A stretch of DNA of 64,000 nt. It comes from Nageia nagi. Taxonomy: Eukaryota > Pinophyta. Below the pieces are notes generated by a model that saw only the letters and a list, made by a program, of their open reading frames with translations, was not told the origin of the DNA and did not search any database. Made by a program: the position numbers and the translations under genes. Every line of letters begins with the position of its first letter. The stretch's first letter is position 1. Shown here one piece after another: positions 11,194 through 21,750 of this stretch. Location of the stretch: contig JBITNC010000001.1 in assembly GCA_050084985.1 (NCBI GenBank), positions 82,584,001 to 82,648,000 of the forward strand, given 5' to 3'.

Positions 11194-11404
11194 AAATATA
11201 AGTCATTTCCTACACATGTTCCCTATCTAGTTGAGGTGTTATATTATACCTTTATATACCTTTAAATCTAGGATAGCCTACAATACCTTGAATTAACCAA
11301 AAAAGACTTATTTATATGTTACCAATACTCTCTATCCTCAACACAATATGAATTATTCTAAGTTACCATTTATAATGAAGCATTGATGCTTGAGGGTTAT
11401 CCTC

Positions 11405-11407
<3 letters not shown>

Positions 11408-11499
<92 letters not shown>
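11408..11499. repeat. (TA)n microsatellite
   Basis: About 90 bases of TA dinucleotides with two interruptions (AAATAT and ATAATA). Confidence 0.95.
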
Positions 11500-13319
11500 A
11501 TTTTGTTCATAATTTTATTAACATATAAATCATATATAAAATTTTGTAAACATAATTAAAAAGATGTATAATATTTTATTATTTATTTAAATTATTAGAA
11601 AAAAAAAAATTATATATTATTATATAGTGAAGGTTTTCTTTTTATATTATAAAAGGAATGTATGGTATTTACTATTTAAATTGATTAATAAATGAAATCG
11701 AGCCAATTAACATAATAATATACTATGACAAAATGAGATACAAAAATGATTTATGTATTTCATCCATATACAAAGTTTTATGGTTTGGGTAAGAATATTT
11801 GAGGCAACTTATAGTATAAGATGTAATGTAGTGCGAATTTTATTAAAGCTATTATATCATAAACTCAATATGAGCTTAAATGGGATGGCAACATTGAAAA
11901 ATCTACTGTGCAACTACAAAGTATTTATGCTCACTTACATTAAATAGAAGGTTGCATGATGATCCCACATGCAGGAGTGTCTAGGGAGAGGGAAGAGGAG
12001 AGAGGATAAATGGAAGGGGAGGAGAAGCATGAAAGTATACTTACCTAGGTAGAGTAAATGGGTGATTAGCAAGATCGATGGCATAGGGAGGGAACTTCCA
12101 TTGCACTTGAAGGGGGCTCTTCCTAGCATCTCCCAATGTGGAGAGTGCACATCATAATTTGTGCAAGAAGGGGCTCGTGTCCACGCAACCTCCACCAAAC
12201 CCAAATCCTAAACTACCAACATTACGGGTATTCCATTCACTTCTTATTTGTTACAAATACTATTGTAACCCATCAGTATCATTTATTTTAGGACCACATA
12301 AGTAAGATTTCAATGTTTGGTTTGGGAATGGAATGGTTTCAGGTCAATACAGATTGTAATATTCTTGGTAAGCAGATAATGTATATTCCTAGGTGATTAA
12401 TCTTATGTTCCATCTTTGATATGAGTAGCTACTTTAGTGTGGCCATATATCTTCAACCCACTTTTCTATACCTTATAGAGTTATTCTTCCTAAAATATAG
12501 TGACCAACATTCTACAGATGTAACTTCTTAACTAAAATGTGATGGAACCACTAGCTAGATCAAAGTAGGAGCAGAGAACCTACCAACGTTATAAATACCA
12601 ATGTCAAATTTTCAAATGATGAGAGAGGTAAGGGAAAATATTAGTTTGTACTTATTTCATATGTCCTCCCCAACCTTATTAAATCTTGACACCATAGTCT
12701 CTCCTCCTGCTCTTCTTTCCATGATGTATTCATATTTTCCTTTAGCTTGCTACTAGTTACTTGCCCACAAGTTTCTTACGAGTCGTAGACACAATAATTT
12801 TGTGCTAAAAAGAAATGGTTGTTCTTTTATCACACAAAACCAAAATATATAGGTGTTTACTTCAAAGCATTTGCATGTGTTAGATTATATTTTCCATGTT
12901 TTGTATTCATTAAAATTTTTACATAAGATTTCTTCAATATAATTTTGTATTACATATTTCTTACTTTTTATTTTTAACTTCATATTTTTGTATGCCAATA
13001 AGTTGTTAAATTAATTTTAGTATACTAATGTTTGATTTTATATACACAAGGTATATGTTTAAGCTTCCTTTATATATGTGTAAGCATTCTTTTGGAATAT
13101 AAATCAATTATATTTGATAATGATAGTTAGTTACTCATTTGAGAGAGCTATATTTACATCAAAGGCATTTTCTTTGGAGAGGGATAATGCATAATTTTGA
13201 ATTGATGATTGTTAATCATTTTTAGACCATGTTTGATGATGCAAATTCTTTGGAGCATCGATTTATTACACCATGTGTCTATTAGCTTTATGTGAGGGTT
13301 GAGGATGGCTACTCTGCCA
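11500..13319. other. region without recognisable gene
   Basis: AT-rich sequence with no supported gene. A slightly GC-richer patch at about 11945-12200 holds an 89-residue minus-strand frame with no recognisable motif; its opposite strand is purine-rich (GGGAGAGGGAAGAGGAG), which alone keeps it open. Confidence 0.55.
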
Positions 13320-14376
13320 GCAACGTGGATACTTGGCATTGCATTCGAGTTGTTGGAGAATCTCCCTAGCATGTCAAAGCCCACTCCAAAGGATCTTTAA
13401 AATTGGATTAGATGTTGTATTGGTGAATACACTAGTAGACATGTACACAAAATGTGAAACATAGAGAATGCATGTGATTTATTTGATGATATGCATGCAA
13501 TAATTACATTCTCATGATACGTAGTAATTACAAAATATGGATAACATGAGAAACTTTTAAGTAGGTACAATTTTCAAGAGTAAAGCCCAACTCCACAGCC
13601 TTTTTTGTATACTTCTAGCATGTACCATAATGAGAATTCTAGAAGAAGGTGTAGAAATCCCTCAAAGAGTGGTTGCAAATAGTCGTGCAATAGCATAACA
13701 TGTTTATGTGTTCTACTTGCAAATAGCCAAGCAGGACTAGTAGATGGGTGTTGTAGTGACTCTTATTGTAATTATTCCTAGGCATATTAATATACATGTA
13801 TTGTTGATCATCTTTCACTACGTAGAGCACCAAATTGGGTGCATAATGAAGTTTGCTTGGTAGGTGTACACCACTTATGAATGTACAAGCAAGGATTACA
13901 TGGAAACAATTATTTTTGTTGGAGACTAAATATACTCCATCATATGTTCTCCTTTCAAATATTTCTGCTAAAGTGGTCAATGAGGATGATGTTCCGAGTA
14001 AGGACATTGATGAAAGATAGAGGAAATAAGAATATTATTGGATGTATTTAGATTAAAGTTGAAAAAGTATTCATGCTTTTGTTATAGGAGTTAGATTCAA
14101 CACATGAGATCTATGATGATATGAATAAACTATCATGTAATATGAAGTTAGCAAATTATATTTCCAAATACAATACATGCATTGAATGATATGGAAGCTA
14201 AAGATAAATAATTACTTAGAAAAGTTGGCAATTATGTTCAGGTTATTAAAGAATCCACTGGAAACATTACTAAGGTTGTGAAGAATCTTTGACTAGTTAT
14301 GGAACCAAGTCTATCCCTAGGACTATTGCAAGAAAAATTGTTATGAGGGATGCGAATTGATTTCTTCATTTCAAAC
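13320..14376 (+). pseudogene. DYW-type PPR protein pseudogene (C-terminal part)
   Basis: Across three frames the plus strand spells successive landmarks of a PLS-class PPR protein in the right order: VLVNTLVDMYTKC (about 13423), ACDLFDDMHA and YVVITKYG, AGLVDGCC (about 13735), TPSYVLLSNIS (about 13935), VRTLMKDRG (about 13998), HEIYDDMNKLSCNMK (E+ region, about 14104), VVKNL and finally RTIARKIVMRDAN (about 14322), which is the DYW-domain tail before the HHF segment. Such proteins bind organelle RNA and direct C-to-U editing. Here there are several frameshifts and stops (e.g. TCATGATAC where Ser-Trp is expected), and the His-Ser-Glu deaminase motif is not recognisable. The upstream repeats are too decayed to follow. 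Short minus-strand frames here are shadows. Confidence 0.75.
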
Positions 14377-15677
14377 CCAGAGAATGTTTTTATGGGATTA
14401 TTGTTAATGCAAATTAATATGAATCGATTTCATCATTCCATCAATTCATTTTTTAAAAAAGTGTTGTTATTAAATATTTGTACGAATATACAATTTTGTT
14501 TGCAAATATACAATTTTGTTGATTGTCAACATCATTTTTTAGGAATTCTATGCTATTGTAAAGTAAAGAGTTAGAGAAGGAAGCACACCTATCGTAAAAA
14601 TGAAAGGAGAAATGTTTGAAGTAAATAGAGAACATTCAATGAATAATAAATTATTTTAGTGGGCTTACAAGTAATGAGGTGCTTTGACATAAAGAGAGTA
14701 GAACAACTCTGATGTGTACTTTGCTCTTGGCTTTATTAGGATTAATGAAGGGAGTGAGCAATGCAAAAGTCCTACATGCATTCTAGGTTTGTTAATTTAA
14801 AATCATGATTAATACTACTATCAATCACTTTTTGGGTATTGGAACCTTAAGACATATCAAGTGAAAATTGGATGAGATGCCACATAGCTTCCCTCAATAA
14901 TTAAGCTATAGAATAGTGTAATGGCTTCCACTTCTACACCTATAGTAAAATCAATGAGGTGTAAAAAATACCCTTGCCAGAAGGTTGGTCCTCTAGTCAT
15001 CACCATCAACACATTAACCATTACATCACATCGCTTCTACATCGATTATTTAACTTTTCTCTTACCATTTTTAATCTTAACTCCCATCTCTCCTTCCATC
15101 TGCTTGCAAAATTGAGTACAAAAGAGTAGAATACTACTAGCAACGATACCTCATTCTCTCGATAGTTTTTTTTTCTATTTTCTTATTTTTCAAGATATCT
15201 TGGAATCTATTACTAGTTGTGTTTATTTTAGAGATAACACTATTGTTGGGCCACTCCACAACTCCAAAAAGTTGACCTACCATAAGGGTTTTTGTAGATA
15301 AAGAGGAGGAGGGGAAAATTGTTGAGGATGAAGAGATCAAGTTTAGGGAAGAGAAAATGATGTCCAAGATAAAGATTTCAACTTGATCGCTTCCAAGGTA
15401 CCTACTTTTTGTTTCCTTGTTAGAAAATAATTGAATTTTTTAACGATTTGTTGGAAACTTATTTATTTATTAATTAAATACATAATAATTAAATATTTTG
15501 ATTTTTATCTCTTTTAATAAATAAAATAAGACTTAAAATCAGAGAGCACAATTATTAATGTATGACGTACCCATTGCATAAGGTTGTAATAGCTAGTATT
15601 ATTACTTGTTGTGGAGGAGTCATGTGGATTGTTGGTGGTATGAGTCTAACATAGCACTTCCCTATTACTTTCATCAC
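14377..15677. other. region without recognisable gene
   Basis: No gene or element recognised between the PPR pseudogene and Copia-1. Short open frames at 14350-14574 and 14921-15115 have no motif. Confidence 0.5.
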
Positions 15678-15682
15678 ACATT

Positions 15683-16601
15683 TGAAAATTTTAACCTCCA
15701 TTCCTAGGTGTTATTGGCAAACTTCGGGTTCTATCTCCATTCCCAGACATCATTTTTACTCTTCGGGTGTTAGGCTCTCTCTACTTCGGATGCACTATTC
15801 TTCATTTTTAGGATCTCTTTCTCCAACCCAGGCATTATTTTCTGCTCTAGGCACCAACTCCCACTTCAGATGTTGAGAATTACTATCACTTCAAGTATTG
15901 CATTAGTCATTTTTCTTTGGGCCATGTTCCATTCTTCTCCCTAGGACTTATCTTCAGGCTTTGCTTATTGTTACATCCTAGACTTGTTGCAGCCATTGTT
16001 TTGGGTGAATGATGTCATCATTTTAGACCCTAAACCCCAGGTCTTCTTATGTAATGATGTCTTTTTTCTCTAGAAATCAAATTTCACTTGGGAAAAATCT
16101 TTCTACCTTGAAATTAAATGCTCAATCATGGACATTAATTCTCTATACAAGAATGGTTGGAAATTAATGAACCTTCTACAATCATTTAAGGTTTTTTAGA
16201 TGCCATGCAAATAGAAATGGAATGGGCTTCCTCTATCTTCTGCAACATTCAATGTTGTGCAGATAGAAAGGGCATGGCCTTCTACAAAATAGATAACAAA
16301 ATGCGTGCATAGAGCCATGTTGCATTTAATTTTATTTTTGACCAAGTTATGTGCATATGATATTTTATTTTAGTATAAATATAGATAGCCTACACATAAA
16401 AAGATTGATGGGAGAGCGAAGTAAACATGAGATGTGTATCTTTGGTTATTAGCTCTAAGAGAGCCTTGTAATATTTTCCACTTCTCTGCAATACAAATAT
16501 ATTTTGGTCTCCAATTTATCTTGATATTTATTTCATCTATGGTTAGCCTTACCATTTTTCTAGCTATATGCATTATTATTTATTTATCTTTAAAATCTTC
16601 A
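15683..16601 (+). repeat. Copia-1 5' LTR
   Basis: Begins TGAAAATTTTAACC and ends AAAATCTTCA. Where it differs from the 3' LTR it more often has A or T (e.g. TTCAGATGTTGAGA against TCCGGGTGCCAAGC), so this copy seems to have lost more C and G. TATAAATATAG near 16374 is a likely TATA region. Confidence 0.92.
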
Positions 16602-16603
16602 AT

Positions 16604-16614
16604 TGGTATCAGAG
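16604..16614 (+). other. Copia-1 primer-binding site
   Basis: TGGTATCAGAG, complementary to the 3' end of initiator methionine tRNA, two bases after the 5' LTR. Confidence 0.88.
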
Positions 16615-16676
16615 AAGGAGATTTATTGGGTTAAAAGAATTTGAAGCCAGGAAATTCATTACAGTTGTAGATTCCT

Positions 16677-17620
16677 ATTTTCAATGGAGATCATTATGAG
16701 TACTAGACCATCCGGATGAGGACATATCTTATCTCTTAAGACCTATGGGTATTTGCTTCCCAAGGTTTTACCAACTCAGATGAAGTCGCCCTTGCAACCA
16801 TGACTACAGATGAGAAGGAAAAAGTGTTGGAGAACCGTAAGGAGAGTGCTAAGGAATTGTTTACCATCCAGTATAGGATATATGTGTCCATCTTACCCAA
16901 AATTGTACAGTGTAAGACTTCTAAGGAGGCATGAGAGATCTTGGAGATTGCATACAAAGGATCAACCAAGGTCAGTGTGGCAAAGCTCTAGTTATTAAGG
17001 AAGAAGTTCAAATCTCTCTATATGAGAGAGGAAGAGAATATAAGTGTCTTCCTTTTTAAGATCCAAGATCTTGTAAATGCCCTCCATTCACATAGTGAAG
17101 AAATAGGAGACACCCAAATTATCGAAAAGGTGCTCTGGAGCTTACCCAAAAGGTTTGATCCCATTACCACTACCATTGAAAAAGCATGGGACCTGTCCCA
17201 ACTCACGCTTGTAGAGTTGTAGGGTAGTATAACTACCTATGAATATTAAATTAGTGACAAAGTTGAGTCTTTGGATCAAGCTTTCCAAGGACTGTTCAAA
17301 ATGAAGGGACAAGAGCCCTCTTCATCAACTCCTAGTTCTTCTTCTTCATCCTCTCATGGAAGAGGTAGGTCATTGCATGGCAGAAGTGGTAGCCGAGGCA
17401 AAGGCATAAGAGTCCATGGAAGAGGTCATTCTGTGGGAAGGTCACAAGATGATACCCTTAGACATTGTGACTTTTGTAATAAATATGGTCATACAGAATT
17501 GCATTACTGGAAGAAGAATCCCAAGCTCAAAGCTCAATATGTTGAAGATCAATCTGAGAGAAACATGTTCCTCACTTGTAGTAGTTTCCAAGCTAAAGAA
17601 GAAGATGTATGGTACTTGAA
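16677..17620 (+). pseudogene. Copia-1 gag
   Basis: One frame runs through the UBN2-type gag with stops at Trp and Gln positions (TAG after GAGTAC at about 16701, TAA after ATCTCT at about 16725, TGA in AAGGAGGCATGAGAG, TAG after AAGCTC). Landmarks are IYVSILPKIVQCKTSKEA and VLWSLPKRFDPI. A Ser-rich and Arg/Gly-rich linker (17310-17440) leads to the nucleocapsid zinc knuckle CDFCNKYGHTELHYW, where the last Cys of CX2CX4HX4C is replaced. Role in an intact element: virus-like particle assembly and RNA packaging. Confidence 0.9.
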
Positions 17621-18940
17621 TAGTGGATGCTCTAACCACATGACTAGAAATAATACTCTATTTCTTAAGATTGACACCAATGTCATAGGCTAGGTCAGGT
17701 TTGGTGACAACAAAAGTGCCAATATCCATGGTTGACAGACTATTGCCTTTAAGTCCAAAGTTGGTAAGATATTTTATATGCATAACACTCTCTTTGTTCT
17801 TGTCCTTAAGCATAATATGTTAAGTATTGGCCAGCTTAGTAGAAGAGGATATATAACCACCTTCAGAAGGAAAGGGTGTACCATCATAAAAGAGGCCATT
17901 AACCAGCTTATAACCATCATCTATATGACTGAAAATAGGATGTATATGCTCAAGATGACACCTGTAGCAAATTGTTTAAAAGCATCCATTGATTCTACCT
18001 AGTTATGGCATAGGAGGTTTGGTCATTTAAATTTTCACTCATTAAATAGTTTGCACAAATTAGTGAGAGGCCTTCCTACTATCTCCCATACACCCAGTGA
18101 GGTCTATGAAAGTTACGTTGTAGGAAAGCAACATAGAGTGAAGTTTTCAAAGCACCAATACAGGGCCAAGTACCCTTTTCAACTAGTACATGCAAACCTA
18201 TGTGGAATAATGCAAACTCTTAGCCAAGGTAGTAAGTTAAGATATATGTTTATCTTTACTGATGACTCTTCTAGGATGAGTTGACTTTATTTATTGTAAA
18301 ATAAGTTTGAATCTTTTGAGAGTTTTGTTAAATTTAATTCTCTAGTTGAAAAATAATTTGGCTATTGTATTAAGAAGTTTATAACTAATAGAGGAAAAGA
18401 ATTCATTTCTAATGAATTTAAGAACTTCTGCCATTAGCATGGCATTATTAGGCAATATACAACTGCCTACACTCCACAACAGAATGGAGTGGCTCAAAGG
18501 AAAAATCAAATAGTTTTTGAGATGGTTATATGCATGATAAAAGAAAAGGTCTTTCCCACTAGTTTTTGGGATGAAGCAGTACATGCTATTGTTTATATTC
18601 TAAATAGGTATCTCACTCAAGTTTTGAAGGAAATCAACCCTTATGAAGCTTGGTTTTGTGTACAACCAAACATTTCTCATCTCCAGATATTTGGCTCAAT
18701 CTATTTTGTGCATGTGCCAAAAGAAAATAGGAAGAAGCTTGATGAGAAATCCATCAAATACATTTTAGTGGGATACTCTGAAGTATCTAAGGCCTATAGG
18801 GGTTATGATCCACTAAGTGGCAAGATTCACATCAACAAAGATGTGATTTTTGAAGAAGGGGACATAACCAATCAAGAAAACGGTGTTGAAGACACCACTA
18901 TTGAATTCTAACTTGATGAATATTGTGAACCTTCTCACAT
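17605..18940 (+). pseudogene. Copia-1 protease and integrase
   Basis: The protease motif reads WYLNSGCSNHM; the catalytic Asp is Asn (GAT to AAT), so it would be inactive. The integrase core has LVHANLCG, where the first catalytic Asp is again Asn, then FTDDSSRM (second segment) and TPQQNGVAQRKNQIV, where the usual Glu (ERRN) is Gln. The GKQHR zinc-region remnant is at about 18123. Beyond it lies the long open stretch 18489-18911 with LQIFGSIYFVHVPKE, the copia post-integrase region. Stops at about 18283 and 18435. Confidence 0.9.
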
Positions 18941-19079
18941 TACTGCACCTCCTCCTCCTCAACCTTCATCACCATCTTCACCAACCACCAGCTCACCAAA
19001 GTAGGAACTACCAAACTAGTCTCCTACTACTCATACTCTACCAGCAAAAAATAAGTGGACAAGTAACTGCTATCATCCT

Positions 19080-20738
19080 CCATCATTGATGGTGAATAAA
19101 GAGCTCAACAAAAGAATGAGTCGATCACAAATCAGAGTTAGAAATCAAGAGAAAAATATCTCTTATGCATTAATGTCTTCATTTGTTAAGCCTTCCTCAT
19201 ATACTAAAGTTATTGCTAATAGGGATTGGAAGAAAGCCATGAAGGATGAGATTGAGCAAATCGAGAAGAATGACACCTGGAATCTTGTACCTAGTCCTAA
19301 AGATAAGAAAGTAATTAGTGCCAAATGGATTTATAAATTGAAGCATAATCTTGATGGGAGTATTGTAAAGCATAAAGCTCGTCTAGTTGCTAAAGGATAT
19401 GCTTAGAAGTAAGGGCTAGATTATGATGAGACTTTGCACCGATGGCATAGCTAGAAATTATGAGGTCTCTGCTTGCACTTGCCTCTCATTTTGGATTGAC
19501 AGTTTATCAAATGGATGTTAAATCTACTTTCCTTAATGGATATTTAAAGGAGGTTGTTTATGTTAAGCAGCTTGAAGGATTTATTATTCTTGATCAAGCA
19601 GATAAGGTGTATAAACTGAAAAGGCTCTCTATGGCCTTAAACAAGCACCCTGAGCATGGTATGCTAGGATTGATGGTTATCTTCAAAAAATAGTTATAAG
19701 AGATGCTCAGCGAAATGCACATTGTACACAAAAATTGAAGGTACCAAATTTTTTATTCTATGCTTATATGTTGATGATATCATTTTTACTAGCACCTCTG
19801 ATGTTATGATAGATCAATTTAAGAATGCTATGATTAGTGAATTTGAGATGAGTGATCTTGGAGAGATGAATTATTTTCTTAGCATACAAGTCAAGCAATC
19901 CACCAATGGCATTTTGATCACTCAATCCAAATATGTGAAAGATTTGTTGGACCACTTTAAGATGCAAAATTGGAACCTTGTTATACACCAATCATTGTTG
20001 GAGCTTGAAGGAGGACTCCTCTCCATATGTTGATGCCACTCTGTACTAGTCCTTAATAGGTAGCCCTATGTATCTCACTACTACTAGTTTGGACATCATG
20101 TTTGCTATTAGCAGAGTAGCCCGATTCATGCACTCACCACATCAGACACATTGGATTTTAGCTAAGCGATCTTATGCTATGTGAGTGGCACACATCAATA
20201 TGGGCTTTGGTATAAATCCTCAAACTAGGAAATGTTACAAGCTTATACAGATGTTGATTAGGCCGGATGTCTTGATGATCGAAAGAGCAAGTCAAGGTAT
20301 GGATTTTTCTTTAGAGAATCTTTGGTCTCATAGAGAAACAATAAGCAATCCACTATTGCACTCTCATTAGCAGAAGCTGAGTATATTACTACCTCTGCCA
20401 TTTGTACACAAGCCATTTGGATTGCCTATCTATTTGAAGATTTGGGCATGGATATTAAGCTTCCCATTTCAATGCACTGTGATAATCTCAGCACGATTGC
20501 CATGACCAAGAACCTTGTGTTTCATAGTAAGACAAAGCACATTGACATACACCATCACTTTATGAGAGATCTGGTTGAAGATGGCTTTATCCAATTTCAT
20601 CATTGTCCTACTGATGATCAAATTGCAGACATCTTTATAAAGCCATTACCCAGGGATTATTTTTGCTACCTTCAAAGCCAACTTGGAGTCCAGACCTTAG
20701 ACATTCAGGGGGTGAATGTTGGCGAACCTTGGCTAGCA
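19080..20738 (+). pseudogene. Copia-1 reverse transcriptase and RNase H
   Basis: RT starts with WKKAMKDEIEQIEKNDTW and WIYKLKHNLDGSIVKHKAR; the frame shifts near 19430, continues with VYQMDVKSTFLNGYL, and shifts again near 19690. The active-site YVDD is intact (LCLYVDDIIFTS, about 19763). RNase H keeps HCDNLSTIAMTKN and KHIDIHHHFMRD, and the element ends with DIFIKPLPRDYF, a typical copia C terminus. Stop codons (TAGAAGTAA near 19404) and at least two frameshifts inactivate it. Confidence 0.92.
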
Positions 20739-20818
20739 TAGGGTATTGGTGGGACTTTGTATATATCGTATATGTCTTTAACTTTATTTTCATTATCTTT
20801 GTATTTTTTTTATGAAGA

Positions 20819-20831
20819 TTAAGGGGGTGAT
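20819..20831 (+). other. Copia-1 polypurine tract
   Basis: TTAAGGGGGTGAT immediately before the 3' LTR, the expected plus-strand primer. Confidence 0.8.
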
Positions 20832-21750
20832 TGAAATTGTAAATCTCCATTCTCAGGCATTATCAGCGGACTCTGAATTCTATCTACATTCTCGAGCATC
20901 ATTTTTACTCTTTGAGTGTTAGGCTCTCTCTGCTTCGGATGCACTATTCTTCATTTTCAAGATCTCTTTCTCCACCCCAAGCATTATTTTCTTCTCTGGG
21001 CACTAACTCCCACTCCGGGTGCCAAGCATTATTGTCACTTTGGGTATTGCGTTAGTCATTTTTCTTTGGTCTGTGTTCCATTCTTCTCCTCGGGACTTAT
21101 CTTCGGGCTTTGTTTACTGTTACATCCTAGACTTGTTGCACCTGTTGTTTTGGGTGAATGATGTCATCATTTTAGACCCCAAACCCTAGGTCTTCTTATA
21201 TAATGATGTCTCTTTTGCTCTAGAAGTCGGATTTCACTTTGGAAAAGTCTTTCTACCTCAAAATTAAATGCTCAATCATCGACATTAATTATCTGTACAA
21301 GAATGGTTGGAAATTAATGAACCTTCTGCAATCATTTAAGGTTTTTCAAATGCTATGCAGACAAAAATGGAATGGGCTTCCTTTATCTTCTGCAACATTC
21401 AATGTTGTGCAGACAGAAAGGGCATGGCCTTCTACAAAATAGACAACAAAATGCATGCATAGAACCATGTTGCATTTAATTTTATTTTTGACCAAGTATG
21501 TGCATATGATATTTTATCTTAGTATAAATATAGATAGCCTACATGTAAAAAGATTGATGGGGGAGCATAGTAAACACGAGATGTGTATGTTTTGTTGTTA
21601 ACTCCAAGAAAGCCTTGTAATATTTTCCACTTCTCTGCAACACAAATATATTTTGGTCTCCAATTTATCTCGCTATTTATTCCATCTTTGATTAACCTTA
21701 CTGTTTTTCTAAGTATATGCATTATCATTTATTTATCTTCAAAATCTTCA
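20832..21750 (+). repeat. Copia-1 3' LTR
   Basis: Begins TGAAATTGTAAATC and ends AAAATCTTCA; 919 bp. It keeps more C and G than the 5' LTR. Confidence 0.92.

Larger units (their letters stand above)
15683..21750 (+). mobile_element. Ty1/copia element (Copia-1), full length, inactive
   Basis: 6,068 bp with two LTRs of identical length (919 bp), a tRNA-iMet-type primer site next to the 5' LTR, a polypurine tract before the 3' LTR, and copia gene order gag-PR-IN-RT-RH between them. LTRs differ at about 110 of 919 positions by hand count (about 12%), mostly transitions, so it is old. Flanking pentamers are ACATT and AAGTT, so the target duplication is not clearly kept. All coding parts carry stops. 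Confidence 0.95.

Noticed and set aside
11935-12204. 89-residue minus-strand frame as a gene
   Set aside because: No motif, no homologue recalled, and a purine-rich opposite strand keeps it open.
13154-14007. Minus-strand frames of 76 and 122 residues
   Set aside because: They are opposite the PPR-DYW pseudogene, whose plus-strand motifs explain the region.
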